DNA of 64,000 nucleotides from PALSA-1006 sp036171275 (GCA_036171275.1 JAVHQT010000105.1:1-64000); one strand, 5' to 3'; positions 32,552 to 42,480 are shown, counted from the first letter of the stretch. The notes: generated by a model from the sequence alone, not told the origin. Numbers and translations: made by a program.

Positions 32552-33910
32552 TCAATTCTGTTTTGCCACTTCGCGCACCACCGCTGCAATGCTTTCGGCA
32601 AACGCTTTAACCCGTGCACCCTCTTCGCCTTCCACCATCACGCGTAAAAGCGGCTCCGTACCGGAAGGTCGGAGCAAAACGCGCCCTTTGCCATTTAATG
32701 CCTGTTCTGCCTCTCGCACTGCGTTTTGGATTGTGTCATGCACCGCCAGCTCAGCCGCTTTCTCGACGCGGACATTGATTAAAATCTGCGGATACATTTC
32801 CAAGCCAGAGACCGCTTGCGCTAAGGTTTGATGGCTTGCGCGTAACGCGTGCAGCACTTGCAAGGCCGACACAATGCCATCGCCAGTACTGTGCTTATCC
32901 AAACAAATAATATGCCCAGAATTTTCGCCACCGATTTGCCATCCGTTTTGTTGCAACAGCTCCATCACATACCGATCACCGACTTTCGCGCGTGCAAACG
33001 GAATACCCAGTTTTTGCATGGCATGTTCAAACGCCAAATTGGTCATCAGTGTGCCCACGATGCCGCCCTTGATTCGACCTTCCGCTTGGCGATGTTTGGC
33101 AATCACGTACAGCAATTGATCGCCATCGTAGAGCGTACCGACTGCATCCACCATCACCAAACGATCGCCATCGCCATCCAGCGCAATGCCGATATCAGCT
33201 TGATGTTCCAGCACTGCTTTTTGCAAATTGGCCGGCTTAGTTGCGCCGTAACCGTCGTTGATATTTTTGCCGTTAGGCTCTACGCCAATGGCAATTACCT
33301 CCGCGCCCAATTCATGCAACACTGGGCTAGCGATATGGTAAGTCGCACCGTGTGCGCAATCGACCACGATTTTCATTCCGCGCAAATTCATGTCTGCAGG
33401 AAAAGTATTTTTACAAAACTCAATATAACGCCCGACGGCATCATCAATCCGCTTCGCCTTGCCCAAACTTTCCGATGAATTAGTTTGCATCGCATTGTCC
33501 ATCTCAGCCTCGATGGCGGCTTCGTCTTCGTCAGGCAATTTGGTGCCGTTCGCAGAAAAGAATTTAATGCCATTATCTTCAAACGGATTATGCGAAGCCG
33601 AAATCACCACACCAGCATGTAAGCGCAAGGCACGGGTTAAGTAAGCCACCGCAGGGGTTGGAATCGGACCAGCCAAATACACATCAATGCCTGCTGCAAT
33701 CAGCCCTGCTTCCAACGCCGATTCCAACATATAACCCGAGATGCGCGTGTCTTTACCGATGAGCACCGCTGGGCGCTCGCCTTTGGCATGGGCAGCGCCA
33801 GATAATACTTTGCCAGCGGCATAGCCTAAGTGCATCACAAATTGCGGCGTAATCGGATATACGCCCACTTTGCCGCGCACCCCATCCGTGCCAAAATATT
33901 TTCTACTCAT
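32552..33910 (-). CDS. glmM: Phosphoglucosamine mutase
   Basis: 452-residue cytosolic enzyme converting glucosamine-6-P to glucosamine-1-P for peptidoglycan and LPS. The phosphoserine loop VVISASHNPFEDNG has the active serine at about residue 106; the metal loop reads DGDGDR; sugar-binding GGENSGH and the phosphate loop RPSGTEPLLRVMVEG close the domain set. ATG 33910 lies 7 nt after GAGG; ATG 33913 overlaps the folP TGA and is the alternative. Last gene of the conserved rlmE-ftsH-folP-glmM cluster. Confidence 0.95.
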   Translation of the reverse strand: MSRKYFGTDGVRGKVGVYPITPQFVMHLGYAAGKVLSGAAHAKGERPAVLIGKDTRISGYMLESALEAGLIAAGIDVYLAGPIPTPAVAYLTRALRLHAGVVISASHNPFEDNGIKFFSANGTKLPDEDEAAIEAEMDNAMQTNSSESLGKAKRIDDAVGRYIEFCKNTFPADMNLRGMKIVVDCAHGATYHIASPVLHELGAEVIAIGVEPNGKNINDGYGATKPANLQKAVLEHQADIGIALDGDGDRLVMVDAVGTLYDGDQLLYVIAKHRQAEGRIKGGIVGTLMTNLAFEHAMQKLGIPFARAKVGDRYVMELLQQNGWQIGGENSGHIICLDKHSTGDGIVSALQVLHALRASHQTLAQAVSGLEMYPQILINVRVEKAAELAVHDTIQNAVREAEQALNGKGRVLLRPSGTEPLLRVMVEGEEGARVKAFAESIAAVVREVAKQN

Positions 33911-33912
33911 CA

Positions 33913-34740
33913 TCAATCCTCTGTATTCACTGCATCCCAAATTTTCAGCGCATCGACTGTTTCTTTCACGTCGTGCACCCGCACGATGGCGGCACCGCGT
34001 TGCACCGCAATTAAGGCTGCAGCCACACTCGCCGACACTCTGTCGCTCACTGCGCGCCCAGTAACCGCGCCCAACATCGACTTGCGCGACAACCCCGCCA
34101 ACACCGGCACGCCCAGCGTGGTAAAGGTTTGCAGATTTTTCAACAGTGCCAAATTGTGCATCAAGGATTTTCCAAAACCAAAACCCGGGTCAATCACCAA
34201 ACGCTCCACAGCAATGCCTGCGAACTGTGCCGCACTGATGCGCTGTTGCAAAAAGCCAAAAACTTCCTGCAACACATTTGCGTACTGCGGCGATTGTTGC
34301 ATGGTTTGCGGGTTGCCTTGCTTGTGCATTAAACAGATTGCAGCATGGTTTTTTGCCAGCAATTTTAGCGCACCATCTGTTTGTAACGCATTGATATCAT
34401 TCACAATTGTTGCACCAGCCGCCAGCGCGGCTTGCATAACACGCAGCTTGCAGGTATCAATTGAAATCGGTACTGCTTCGGCAGACAAGGCTTCAATCAC
34501 AGGAATGACACGCGCTAACTCTTCCGCTTCGCTCACTGCCGCAGCCCCCGGACGTGTCGATTCGCCGCCAATATCTAAAATATGCGCACCGTCGCTAATG
34601 AGCTGCTGAGCGTGAGCAATCGCTTCTGAATGGGCTAAATGTTGCCCCCCATCGGAAAAAGAATCAGGCGTGACATTGACGATGCCCATGACCTTAGGGC
34701 GCGATAAATCCAGTTTAAAATGTCCGCAGAGAAGGTGCAT
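33913..34740 (-). CDS. folP: Dihydropteroate synthase
   Basis: 275-residue cytosolic folate enzyme joining p-aminobenzoate to the pterin pyrophosphate; the target of sulfonamides. Motifs: VMGIVNVTPDSFSDGG (17-32), the ILDIGGESTRPGA loop, NDINAL, and the pterin-binding IDPGFGFGK. Length and order are standard. Its stop overlaps the glmM start region; ftsH lies 68 nt upstream. Confidence 0.95.
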   Translation of the reverse strand: MHLLCGHFKLDLSRPKVMGIVNVTPDSFSDGGQHLAHSEAIAHAQQLISDGAHILDIGGESTRPGAAAVSEAEELARVIPVIEALSAEAVPISIDTCKLRVMQAALAAGATIVNDINALQTDGALKLLAKNHAAICLMHKQGNPQTMQQSPQYANVLQEVFGFLQQRISAAQFAGIAVERLVIDPGFGFGKSLMHNLALLKNLQTFTTLGVPVLAGLSRKSMLGAVTGRAVSDRVSASVAAALIAVQRGAAIVRVHDVKETVDALKIWDAVNTED

Positions 34741-34808
34741 TTAGGCAGTTGACAAGCCTCTAGCTGCCCGTTCGTTGTGGCTTAGTAACGGACGGCTAGA
34801 GGCTACTT

Positions 34809-36707
34809 TTAGGTTTCTTGTGCAGGATGAACCGGGGTGGCCGGTGCGGTAGGCGCAGGATCTTGCGGCGGTGACGGTGGAGCAACCCAAATCGGCTTAG
34901 GCTGACGCGGCGTTAAACCGGCCATAATGTCGTTAATTTGGTCAGCATCAATCGTTTCCCATTCCAGCAAGGCTTTGGTCATCGCTTCAATTTTGTCGCG
35001 ATTAGCTTCAATCAGCCCACGTGCCAGCGCGTATTGCTGGTCAATAATGCGGCGAATTTCTTCGTCCACTTTTTGCATGGTGGCTTCGGACACATTTTTA
35101 TGGGTGGTCACTGAGCGACCCAAGAAGACTTCGCCCTCGTTTTCGCCATACACCATCGGCCCTAGCGCATCGGACATTCCCCATTGCGTCACCATTTTGC
35201 GCGCCATATCGGTGGCACGTTCAAAGTCGTTTGAGGCACCCGTCGTCATCTGATTCATAAAAATTTCTTCAGCAATCCGTCCGCCAAACAGCACGGCAAG
35301 CGTGTCAAGAATACGATTTTTATCCATACTGTAGCGATCTTCCGACGGCAGTTGCATGGTTAAACCGAGCGCACGACCGCGTGGAATGATGGTGACTTTA
35401 TGCACAGGATCGCATTTCGGCAACAATTTAGCCACCACGGCATGACCCGATTCGTGATACGCAGTGTTGCGGCGTTCTTCTTCTGGCATGATCATGGTGC
35501 GACGTTCTGCACCCATCATAATTTTATCTTTGGCCGATTCGAAGTCGTCCATATCCACGAAACGTTTACCGCGCCGCGCCGCAAACAGCGCCGCTTCATT
35601 GACTAAATTAGCCAAATCCGCTCCCGACATTCCCGGCGTCCCACGTGCCAAAATATCCGCTTTCACGTCCTGTGCGATCGGTACCTTACGCATGTGAACA
35701 GTCAAAATTTGCTCACGCCCACGAATATCAGGCAACGGTACAACGACTTGCCGATCAAAACGCCCAGGGCGTAACAAAGCAGAATCCAATACGTCAGGAC
35801 GGTTGGTGGCAGCGACAACAATCACGCCCGAAGCACCTTCGAATCCGTCCATTTCCACCAACAACGCGTTCAGTGTTTGTTCCCGTTCGTCGTTACCGCC
35901 GCCCATACCTGCACCGCGCTGCCGTCCCACAGCATCAATTTCGTCGATAAAAATAATGCACGGCGCATTTTTTTTCGCTTGTTCAAACATATCGCGCACC
36001 CGCGCTGCACCAACACCGACAAACATTTCCACGAAATCTGAACCGGAGATAGAAAAGAACGGCACTTTCGCTTCACCCGCAATCGCTTTTGCCAGCAAGG
36101 TTTTACCCGTTCCCGGGCTGCCAACCATCAAAACACCGCGTGGAATCCGTCCACCTAAAGCTTGAAATTTGCTAGGGTCGCGCAAAAAATCGACCAATTC
36201 GGCGACTTCTTCTTTAGCCTCATCGCAGCCGGCGACATCCGCAAAGGTGACGTGATCTTTTGCGTCATCTAGTAAACGTGCTTTACTTTTGCCAAACGAA
36301 AATGCGCCACCCTTACCACCGCCTTGCATCTGGCGCATAAAAAATACCCAAACGCCAATCAGCAGCAACATCGGAAACCACGACACAAAAATACTCATTA
36401 AAAACGATTGCTCTTCTTCAGGCTTCGCTTCGATTTTTACGCCGTTTTTGAGCAGATCAGACACCATCCACAAGTCGCTAGGCGCGTAGCTGGTAATCCG
36501 TTTGCCATCAATGGTAATAGCTTTGAGTGTTCGTCCTTCGATGGTAACTTTAACAATATGCCCTTGTTTCACTTCGTCCAAGAACTGTGAATAGTCGAGC
36601 TGCGCTTGCGCAGATGAACTTTGCCGAGCATTAAATTGATTAAAAACAGTCATCAGCACCAAAGCGACGACCATCCAGATACCCACACTTTTAAATAGAT
36701 TATTCAC
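34809..36707 (-). CDS. ftsH: ATP-dependent zinc metalloprotease FtsH
   Basis: 632-residue inner-membrane AAA protease that degrades misassembled membrane proteins and regulators. Two N-terminal helices (about 6-24 and 105-124) flank a small periplasmic domain. P-loop GSPGTGKT at 196-203, Walker B IIFIDEIDAVG (251-261), SRH around 300-320 and the zinc site HESGH at 418-422. The C-terminal tail is rich in proline and alanine. Start is GTG at 36707, 5 nt after AGAGG. Next to rlmE as in most proteobacteria, but separated by a 435-nt repeat-bearing gap. Confidence 0.95.
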   Translation of the reverse strand: MNNLFKSVGIWMVVALVLMTVFNQFNARQSSSAQAQLDYSQFLDEVKQGHIVKVTIEGRTLKAITIDGKRITSYAPSDLWMVSDLLKNGVKIEAKPEEEQSFLMSIFVSWFPMLLLIGVWVFFMRQMQGGGKGGAFSFGKSKARLLDDAKDHVTFADVAGCDEAKEEVAELVDFLRDPSKFQALGGRIPRGVLMVGSPGTGKTLLAKAIAGEAKVPFFSISGSDFVEMFVGVGAARVRDMFEQAKKNAPCIIFIDEIDAVGRQRGAGMGGGNDEREQTLNALLVEMDGFEGASGVIVVAATNRPDVLDSALLRPGRFDRQVVVPLPDIRGREQILTVHMRKVPIAQDVKADILARGTPGMSGADLANLVNEAALFAARRGKRFVDMDDFESAKDKIMMGAERRTMIMPEEERRNTAYHESGHAVVAKLLPKCDPVHKVTIIPRGRALGLTMQLPSEDRYSMDKNRILDTLAVLFGGRIAEEIFMNQMTTGASNDFERATDMARKMVTQWGMSDALGPMVYGENEGEVFLGRSVTTHKNVSEATMQKVDEEIRRIIDQQYALARGLIEANRDKIEAMTKALLEWETIDADQINDIMAGLTPRQPKPIWVAPPSPPQDPAPTAPATPVHPAQET

Positions 36708-36833
36708 AATCGCCTCTCATCTGAGTCGCAAAAAATAGTTGCGTATTAAACACTTTCCGCACTGATTACTCAAGGGTAGCACTAAAAATTTAATTTACTA
36801 AACAACGCCGCTTTGACCACACAAAGTGTTTAA

Positions 36834-36996
36834 CTTAAAGGGGTGCTGATTTGTTCCGTGTGTGCTGCGCCAGCAAGGGGTAGCGCGTGACGGCAATGAG
36901 CCAAAGCTCCAACAGTGCACGCACAGCCTTTCGATATACCCTGACGTTTTCTGTCGAACCATAATGAGATAAATATCATGTAAATCAATAAGTTAA
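36834..36996. repeat. Long intergenic palindromic repeat (copy 6) between rlmE and ftsH
   Basis: Starts CTTAAAGGGGTGCTGATTTG and ends with the exact IHF core AATCAATAAGTTA (36983-36995). Shares CTCCAACAGYGCACGCWCAG (36907) with copy 1 and CCATAATGAGATAAAT with copy 3. Outside this element and the 37127 site the 36708-37142 gap shows no gene. Confidence 0.7.
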
Positions 36997-37126
36997 ACTC
37001 ATATTTGACAAAAAACTACTGCGAAATTCAATTTTTAAAGCTGAGCAAGGTGCGAACAAAAAATGAAGAAGCAGCATACAGGTTTAGTAAGAAGTCATTC
37101 TTGTGCGCCACGCAGCACCGCGAAGT

Positions 37127-37139
37127 CAATTTATTGATT
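37127..37139 (-). repeat. IHF-consensus site (exact, weak family resemblance)
   Basis: CAATTTATTGATT, 4 bp before the rlmE stop codon; matches the consensus but lacks the TAAC start of the family. Confidence 0.4.
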
Positions 37140-37142
37140 AGA

Positions 37143-37769
37143 TCATGACTTATCGCGTTTTTCCAAGCCAAGCAAATACTGCTCACGACTACGATCCCGT
37201 GATGCTTTTGGTTTTCGCGTTACTACTTTGGCAAAGTACTGGCGCATCAGCTTTAAATAATCTTCGAAGCCCGCACCTTGAAATACTTTAACCAAAAAAG
37301 CACCGCCCGGCTTTAAATTCTGGGCGGCAAAATCAAGCGCTAATTCAGCTAAGTGCATGGCACGCGCTTGGTCAGCCGAATCAATGCCGCTGATGTTGGG
37401 CGCCATATCCGAAATAACAAGCCCGATCATTTGCCCATTTAAATGCGCTTCCAGCTCCACCAACACATCCTCTTCTCGAAAATCGCCCAGAATAAATTCC
37501 ACTCTTGGCAACGGCGCTAGCGGCAATAAATCAACAGCGATAATTTTGCCACTTTGTCCCAATTTCGCCGCCGCCACTTGACACCAACCGCCCGGTGTCG
37601 CCCCCAAGTCGACTACGACCATGCCGGGTTTTAGTAAATGATCGCGCTGGTCAATTTCCAGCAATTTATACGCAGCGCGGGAACGGTAGCCTTCTTTTTG
37701 CGCCATTTGCACGTAAGGATCGTTGACATGCTCACGCATCCACTGTTTACTCGTTTTTGAAGGCTTCAT
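37143..37769 (-). CDS. rlmE: 23S rRNA 2'-O-methyltransferase RlmE (FtsJ)
   Basis: 208-residue SAM-dependent enzyme methylating U2552 of 23S rRNA late in 50S assembly. YRSRAAYKLLEIDQ (28-41) carries the catalytic K, VVDLGATPGGWCQVAA (53-68) binds SAM, SDMAPNISG contributes the catalytic D, and FLVKVFQGAG contributes the second K. The start codon ATG 37769 has no Shine-Dalgarno; TTGATTATATTGAATAATA, the IHF-type repeat, abuts it, as for the DUF336 gene. Divergent from yhbY, as is usual. Confidence 0.94.
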   Translation of the reverse strand: MKPSKTSKQWMREHVNDPYVQMAQKEGYRSRAAYKLLEIDQRDHLLKPGMVVVDLGATPGGWCQVAAAKLGQSGKIIAVDLLPLAPLPRVEFILGDFREEDVLVELEAHLNGQMIGLVISDMAPNISGIDSADQARAMHLAELALDFAAQNLKPGGAFLVKVFQGAGFEDYLKLMRQYFAKVVTRKPKASRDRSREQYLLGLEKRDKS

Positions 37770-37782
37770 TATTATTCAATAT

Positions 37783-37795
37783 AATCAATGGGTTA
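37783..37795 (+). repeat. IHF-core repeat copy (exact)
   Basis: AATCAATGGGTTA. The minus-strand extension TTGATTATATTGAATAATA ends at the rlmE start codon; TATATT is 8 nt before that ATG. Confidence 0.7.
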
Positions 37796-37901
37796 TAAAA
37801 ATACAGTTGACTCACTGTGCGCTAGTTTGCCGCATCTTGCGTATTTGAACAATTGGCAACGGATTTTTAGGTAAAATGCGCGCCCTTTTTTGGAGTCCGC
37901 C

Positions 37902-38243
37902 ATGTTAAATCTCTCAGTTGCACAACGCCTCGAATTGAAAGCCCGCGCCCACGCGCTCAAGCCCGTGGTGATTATTGGCTCTGGCGGCCTATCGCCCTCA
38001 GTCTTGGATGAAATTGAACGCACGCTTAAAAGCCACGATTTGTTCAAAATTCGCGTGATGAATGACGATCGGGATGTGCGCAACGCCATGCACTTGGAAA
38101 TGTGTTCGTTGCTACACGCCGGTCTAGTTCAACACATCGGCAAAATACTGGTCATTTACCGCCCGTTAGCGCTAGAAATTGCGAGTGCACCAAAACGCAA
38201 AAAGGGCAAACCATTAACAAAAAAGCAACTCGGAAACCGCTAA
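37902..38243 (+). CDS. yhbY: YhbY-type CRM-domain ribosome assembly protein
   Basis: 113-residue RNA-binding protein of the CRS1/YhbY (CRM) family, associated with pre-50S particles. Signature LKARAHALKPVVIIGSGGLSPSVLDEIERTL spans about 12-42 and contains the GxxG-type loop (GSGG); a basic tail KRKKGKPLTKKQ follows. A TTG at 37890 would add four residues; ATG 37902 with GGAG 6 nt before it is preferred. Divergent from rlmE, another 50S maturation factor. Confidence 0.9.
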   Translation: MLNLSVAQRLELKARAHALKPVVIIGSGGLSPSVLDEIERTLKSHDLFKIRVMNDDRDVRNAMHLEMCSLLHAGLVQHIGKILVIYRPLALEIASAPKRKKGKPLTKKQLGNR

Positions 38244-38401
38244 CATCGCGGATTAAAGAACCGTTCACCCTGACAATCCCGACCGGTAAACACCTGCTTC
38301 ATTGCATTTGAGCGGATAAGCTAATTTGCGTTTTCTGCCCATTTGAACGGGACACTGGGCTGCGATAGTTTGCCCACTTTAATAGTTTCAACCCTGGCGC
38401 G

Positions 38402-39772
38402 ATGACACAATTAAACCCCAAAAATTTAGACGCTTGGCTGACTTATTTAGAATCTTTGCATCCCAAAACCATTGCGCTTGGGCTAGAACGCGTAGCGCAA
38501 GTCAAGCAACAATTAGCCTTGCAAGTCACTTTTCCCGTGATTATTGTTGCCGGCACCAATGGCAAAGGTTCGGTCTGCGCCATGCTGGAAGCCATGTTGC
38601 ACGCCGCTGGTTATCGGGTCGGTTGCTACACTTCGCCGCATTTACTCAGTTATAACGAACGCGTGCGCATTGGCAAACAGCCGGTCAGCGATGTCGAATT
38701 GTGTGCGTCATTTACGCATATTGAACAAGCAAGGCAAGGAGTTGCGCTGACTTATTTTGAATTTGGCACACTGGCGGCGATGCAGTTATTTATCGCGCAT
38801 CGCGTTGAAGTGGCGATTTTAGAAGTCGGCTTGGGCGGGCGCCTAGATGCGGTTAATGTGTTTGATGCCGACTGTGCCGTCGTCACCAGCATTGACATTG
38901 ATCACACCGACTACTTGGGCGACACACGTGAGCAAATTGCCTTTGAAAAAGCCGGAATTTTTCGGACCGCGAAAGTGGCCATTTTTGGCGATTCCGTGGT
39001 GCCGCAGGCGATTGAAACTGCCGCTCAAAAAACGGGAGCGCTGCTGTGGCGCTTAGGAAAAGAGTTTGGCTTTAAGCTCACTGCACTGAATAATTTACCG
39101 AAAAAACACATCGTCAATCCTTCGCAGCTAAGTGTTAATCTCAAAAAAATTAACACGTCGCCTCCCGAAGCAAATCCATCGCAGTGGGATTTTTTTGCGC
39201 CGCAGCAAACGCGAAATAGTTTGCCTTTTCCGGCTCTACGCGGCAACTATCAGCTGAATAATGCTAGCGCTGCCTTAGCGGCGTTAAGTGCCTTGAAAGA
39301 AAAAATACCCGTCAGTATGGAAGCAGTTCGGCGTGGCTTGCTGGAAGTGACGTTGACTGCGCGCTTTCAAATTTTTCCCGGCAAGCCAAATCTAATTCTA
39401 GACGTAGCACACAATCCGCAGGCAGCCCGCGCCTTAGCCAGCAACTTAGCGACATTGCCAAAACAGGGCAAAACCTTTGCCGTTTGTGCCATGTTAAAAG
39501 ATAAAGACATTGCCGGTGTGGTGGCGGCACTCAAAACTCAGATCGATGTTTGGTTATTGGCTGGGTTGACTGTGCCGCGTGGCGCGACGGTGGACGAACT
39601 CGCCGCAGTGTTTGAAGCCGAAAATGTGCTCGCGCCACACTGTTTTACCAGTGTCAGTGCCGCATTGCATCATGCCTATAATCAAGCGGGCGATAATGAT
39701 AGAATCGCTGCCTTCGGTTCATTCTACACGGTAGCGGAAGTGATGCGCAGTCGCGGCCTACTCTCTTCCTAA
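38402..39772 (+). CDS. folC: Bifunctional dihydrofolate/folylpolyglutamate synthase
   Basis: 456-residue cytosolic Mur-ligase-family enzyme adding glutamate to dihydropteroate and folates. P-loop VAGTNGKGSVCAMLEAML (about 50-67), GCYTSPHLLSYNERVRI, LEVGLGGRLDAVN and ILDVAHNPQA are all present. An inserted, low-complexity stretch around residues 225-270 (NLPKKHIVNPSQL, INTSPPEANPSQW) makes it longer than E. coli FolC (422). First gene of the folC-SPOR-cvpA-purF order common to beta- and gammaproteobacteria. Confidence 0.94.
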   Translation: MTQLNPKNLDAWLTYLESLHPKTIALGLERVAQVKQQLALQVTFPVIIVAGTNGKGSVCAMLEAMLHAAGYRVGCYTSPHLLSYNERVRIGKQPVSDVELCASFTHIEQARQGVALTYFEFGTLAAMQLFIAHRVEVAILEVGLGGRLDAVNVFDADCAVVTSIDIDHTDYLGDTREQIAFEKAGIFRTAKVAIFGDSVVPQAIETAAQKTGALLWRLGKEFGFKLTALNNLPKKHIVNPSQLSVNLKKINTSPPEANPSQWDFFAPQQTRNSLPFPALRGNYQLNNASAALAALSALKEKIPVSMEAVRRGLLEVTLTARFQIFPGKPNLILDVAHNPQAARALASNLATLPKQGKTFAVCAMLKDKDIAGVVAALKTQIDVWLLAGLTVPRGATVDELAAVFEAENVLAPHCFTSVSAALHHAYNQAGDNDRIAAFGSFYTVAEVMRSRGLLSS

Positions 39773-39787
39773 CCCTAAACACGCTCA

Positions 39788-40402
39788 ATGACTAAACACG
39801 TAAGCACAGACGAAGGCGCTAATTTAATCCGCCAAGCACGACGACGCTTAATCGGCGCGATCGCTTTAACCACCAGCTTAGTGGTGATTCTGCCCATGAT
39901 ATTTGACCGCGAGCCCCTGCCTAGCGTTGCCAATGAAATTGAACTGCAAATTCCGGATCAAACGCGCATTGCCGACTTACCGGCTGCGTCAGCGGTTATC
40001 AACGTTGCTGCCAGCGAAATTATCGCCCCAGATTCGATGGTCGCCAGCATTCCTGCCGTTTCCAGCGCAGCCGCTTCAATGGTTGCCCCGATAGTACCTG
40101 ACGGGAGTGCCCCCTCTGTGCCGGTTGCCACGCTTGTCAATCCCGCTGAAAAAACGGCCCCTGCTAGCCCAGCAAAACTCAGTCCCTACGCCTTGCAAGT
40201 CGGTGCATATTCGTCGGCAGAAAAAGCGCAGACAATCAGCGAAAAACTCAATAAATTGGGTTTTAACGCGTATACCGATCTGGGCGCAAACAACGTTCGC
40301 GTTCGCATCGGCGGCTTTCGGACCCGTGAAGCGGCCGAGACCGTGCGCCAAACGTTAGAGCTGCAAGGTTTTCACGTGAATCTGCTGCGTTTAGAAAAGT
40401 AA
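39788..40402 (+). CDS. SPOR-domain protein (DedD-like)
   Basis: 204-residue inner-membrane protein with a short cytosolic part, one transmembrane helix (about 20-38; LIGAIALTTSLVVILPMIF), an Ala/Pro/Ser/Val-rich periplasmic linker and a C-terminal SPOR domain (about 133-204: YALQVGAYSSAEKAQTISEK, VRIGGFRTREAAETV). SPOR domains bind denuded septal glycan; DedD in E. coli assists cell constriction. Location between folC and cvpA is the conserved dedD position. Confidence 0.88.
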   Translation: MTKHVSTDEGANLIRQARRRLIGAIALTTSLVVILPMIFDREPLPSVANEIELQIPDQTRIADLPAASAVINVAASEIIAPDSMVASIPAVSSAAASMVAPIVPDGSAPSVPVATLVNPAEKTAPASPAKLSPYALQVGAYSSAEKAQTISEKLNKLGFNAYTDLGANNVRVRIGGFRTREAAETVRQTLELQGFHVNLLRLEK

Positions 40403-40411
40403 GCCCATCAC

Positions 40412-40900
40412 ATGACACTCTTTGATTATGGTGTTTTTTTAATCATAGCGATTTCGCTGGCACTTGGCTGGTGGCGCGGCTTCGTTTATGAACTGCTGTC
40501 CATTGCCGGTTGGCTGTTGGCGTATTTTGCCGCGCGGCTCTTTTCCAACGAATTCAGCTCCTTTGTGCCGGACGTAATTGCCACTGGTGCCGCTAAAACG
40601 ATGGTAGCTTATGGCGTTATTTTTATCGGCACGTTAATGTTGAGCGCGCTGGCCAGCTGGCTGTTATCCAACGTGGTTCGATTTATCGGGCTAGGCTGGG
40701 TTAACCGTCTGCTAGGCCTAGGATTTGGTCTGGTGCGCGGCATTTTAATTGTGTTAATTTTAGTGTTATTGGGCGGGCTCACACAGCTCCCGCAAAGGTC
40801 GTTTTGGCACGAATCATGGTCCGGAAAACACTGGCAAGCAGCAGCGTTAATGGCAAAAGATTTTTTGCCGGAGACGTTAGCTAAACGGGTAAGTTACTAA
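40412..40900 (+). CDS. cvpA: CvpA family membrane protein
   Basis: 162-residue inner-membrane protein with four hydrophobic helices. DYGVFLIIAISLALGWWRGFVYELLS (4-29, in pieces) and LGLGFGLVRGILIVLILVLL (about 101-120) are the family signature. In E. coli CvpA is needed for colicin V production and tolerance to bile and other envelope stress. Starts 9 nt after the SPOR gene and 25 nt before purF, so it is co-transcribed. Confidence 0.9.
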   Translation: MTLFDYGVFLIIAISLALGWWRGFVYELLSIAGWLLAYFAARLFSNEFSSFVPDVIATGAAKTMVAYGVIFIGTLMLSALASWLLSNVVRFIGLGWVNRLLGLGFGLVRGILIVLILVLLGGLTQLPQRSFWHESWSGKHWQAAALMAKDFLPETLAKRVSY

Positions 40901-40925
40901 TTAATCTACAGAATCGGGAAAATCT

Positions 40926-42452
40926 ATGTGTGGCATTCTTGGTGTAATCGCGCAAACCCCAGTCAATCAATTGCTCTATGACGGACTACAAGTTTTACAG
41001 CATCGCGGCCAAGATGCGGCCGGCATCGCTACCATCGAAGGCAACGCTTTCCACCTGCATAAAGGTAACGGCTTAGCGCATGACGTGTTCCGCACTCGCA
41101 ATATGCGCGCCTTAACCGGTCGCGCGGGGATTGCTCATGTGCGCTATCCCACCGCAGGTTCGGCGGTGGATCACAATGAAGCGCAGCCGTTTTATGTCAA
41201 TTCACCTTTCGGTATTGTGCTCGGTCACAATGGCAATTTGACCAACACCACGCAATTGCAAAAAGAACTGTTCTTAGATGATTTGCGCCATGTCAATACC
41301 AATTCTGATTCCGAAGTTTTGCTGAATGTGCTGGCACACGAACTGCAAGTGGAATGCAAACAAATGCGCCTCGATGCAAAAACCATTTTTGCCGCTGTTG
41401 CCAATGTGCATCGGCGCTGTCGCGGCGCGTATGCGGTTGTCGCCATCATTGCTGGATACGGCTTATTAGCTTTTCGCGATCCGTTCGGCATTCGTCCTCT
41501 GGTCATCGGCAGCAATCAAACCGACGACGGCACAGAATATCTGGTCGCTTCAGAAAGTGTGGCACTGGATACCTTGGGCTTTAAATTCATGCGCGACATT
41601 GCGCCAGGCGAAGCGGTATTCATTGATTTTAAAGGCAGTTTTCATGCGCAAGCGTGTGCCCCAAACCCTGCGCTCAACCCCTGTATTTTTGAATATGTGT
41701 ATTTGGCACGCCCCGATTCGTTGATAGACGGCATTTCCGTGTATGAAACTCGCTTAAATATGGGCGAATATTTAGCCGATAAAATTGTCCGAGAATGGCC
41801 AAAACACGATATTGATGTGGTTATTCCAATTCCAGATTCCAGTCGCCCGAGCGCCCTGCAATTGGCTAATCACCTCAATATCCCGTTCCGCGAAGGTTTT
41901 GTTAAAAATCGTTACATTGGTCGAACTTTTATTATGCCGGGACAAGCCATGCGCAAAAAATCGGTACGGCAAAAACTCAATGCTATTAGCGTTGAATTTA
42001 AAGACAAAAATGTCCTACTGGTGGACGATTCCATCGTGCGTGGCACCACCAGTCGTGAAATCGTGCAAATGGCACGCGATGCCGGCGCACGAAAAGTGTA
42101 TTTCGCGTCGGCTGCACCACCGGTTAAATTCCCCAACGTCTATGGTATTGATATGCCGTCGCGCCATGAGCTCATCGCCACCGGCCGCAGCGACGATGAA
42201 ATTTGCCGAGAAATTGGCGCGGATCGTATTTTTTATCAAGACTTAGCCGATTTAAAAGCCGCTGTGCAAAAATCAAATCCAGCCATTACCCGTTTTGATT
42301 GCTCATGCTTCGATGGCGAATACATTACCGGTGACATTACGCCCGAATATTTAAACCAGATTGAAAACGCCCGAGGCGCCGGAAAAGCCAATAAAACAAC
42401 CGAAGAAGACCAGCTGGAACTGGATTTAGCGATGAGCGCAACATCAATGTAA
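40926..42452 (+). CDS. purF: Amidophosphoribosyltransferase
   Basis: 508-residue cytosolic enzyme making 5-phosphoribosylamine from PRPP and glutamine, the first committed purine step. The N-terminal nucleophile is C2 (MCGILGVI); the glutaminase has HVRYPTAGS and GHNGNLTN. The PRPP loop VLLVDDSIVRGTT lies about residue 365. Length matches E. coli PurF (505). The stop codon forms the first bases of an IHF-type repeat that fills most of the short gap to the next gene. Confidence 0.95.
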   Translation: MCGILGVIAQTPVNQLLYDGLQVLQHRGQDAAGIATIEGNAFHLHKGNGLAHDVFRTRNMRALTGRAGIAHVRYPTAGSAVDHNEAQPFYVNSPFGIVLGHNGNLTNTTQLQKELFLDDLRHVNTNSDSEVLLNVLAHELQVECKQMRLDAKTIFAAVANVHRRCRGAYAVVAIIAGYGLLAFRDPFGIRPLVIGSNQTDDGTEYLVASESVALDTLGFKFMRDIAPGEAVFIDFKGSFHAQACAPNPALNPCIFEYVYLARPDSLIDGISVYETRLNMGEYLADKIVREWPKHDIDVVIPIPDSSRPSALQLANHLNIPFREGFVKNRYIGRTFIMPGQAMRKKSVRQKLNAISVEFKDKNVLLVDDSIVRGTTSREIVQMARDAGARKVYFASAAPPVKFPNVYGIDMPSRHELIATGRSDDEICREIGADRIFYQDLADLKAAVQKSNPAITRFDCSCFDGEYITGDITPEYLNQIENARGAGKANKTTEEDQLELDLAMSATSM

Positions 42453-42462
42453 CTTACTGATT
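42450..42462 (-). repeat. IHF-core repeat copy (one mismatch), overlaps purF stop
   Basis: TAACTTACTGATT, extended as GATTATATTCAACT. Its first three bases are the purF stop codon, and it ends shortly before the ATG of the peptidase gene at 42481. Confidence 0.65.
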
Positions 42463-42480
42463 ATATTCAACTATTTTAAA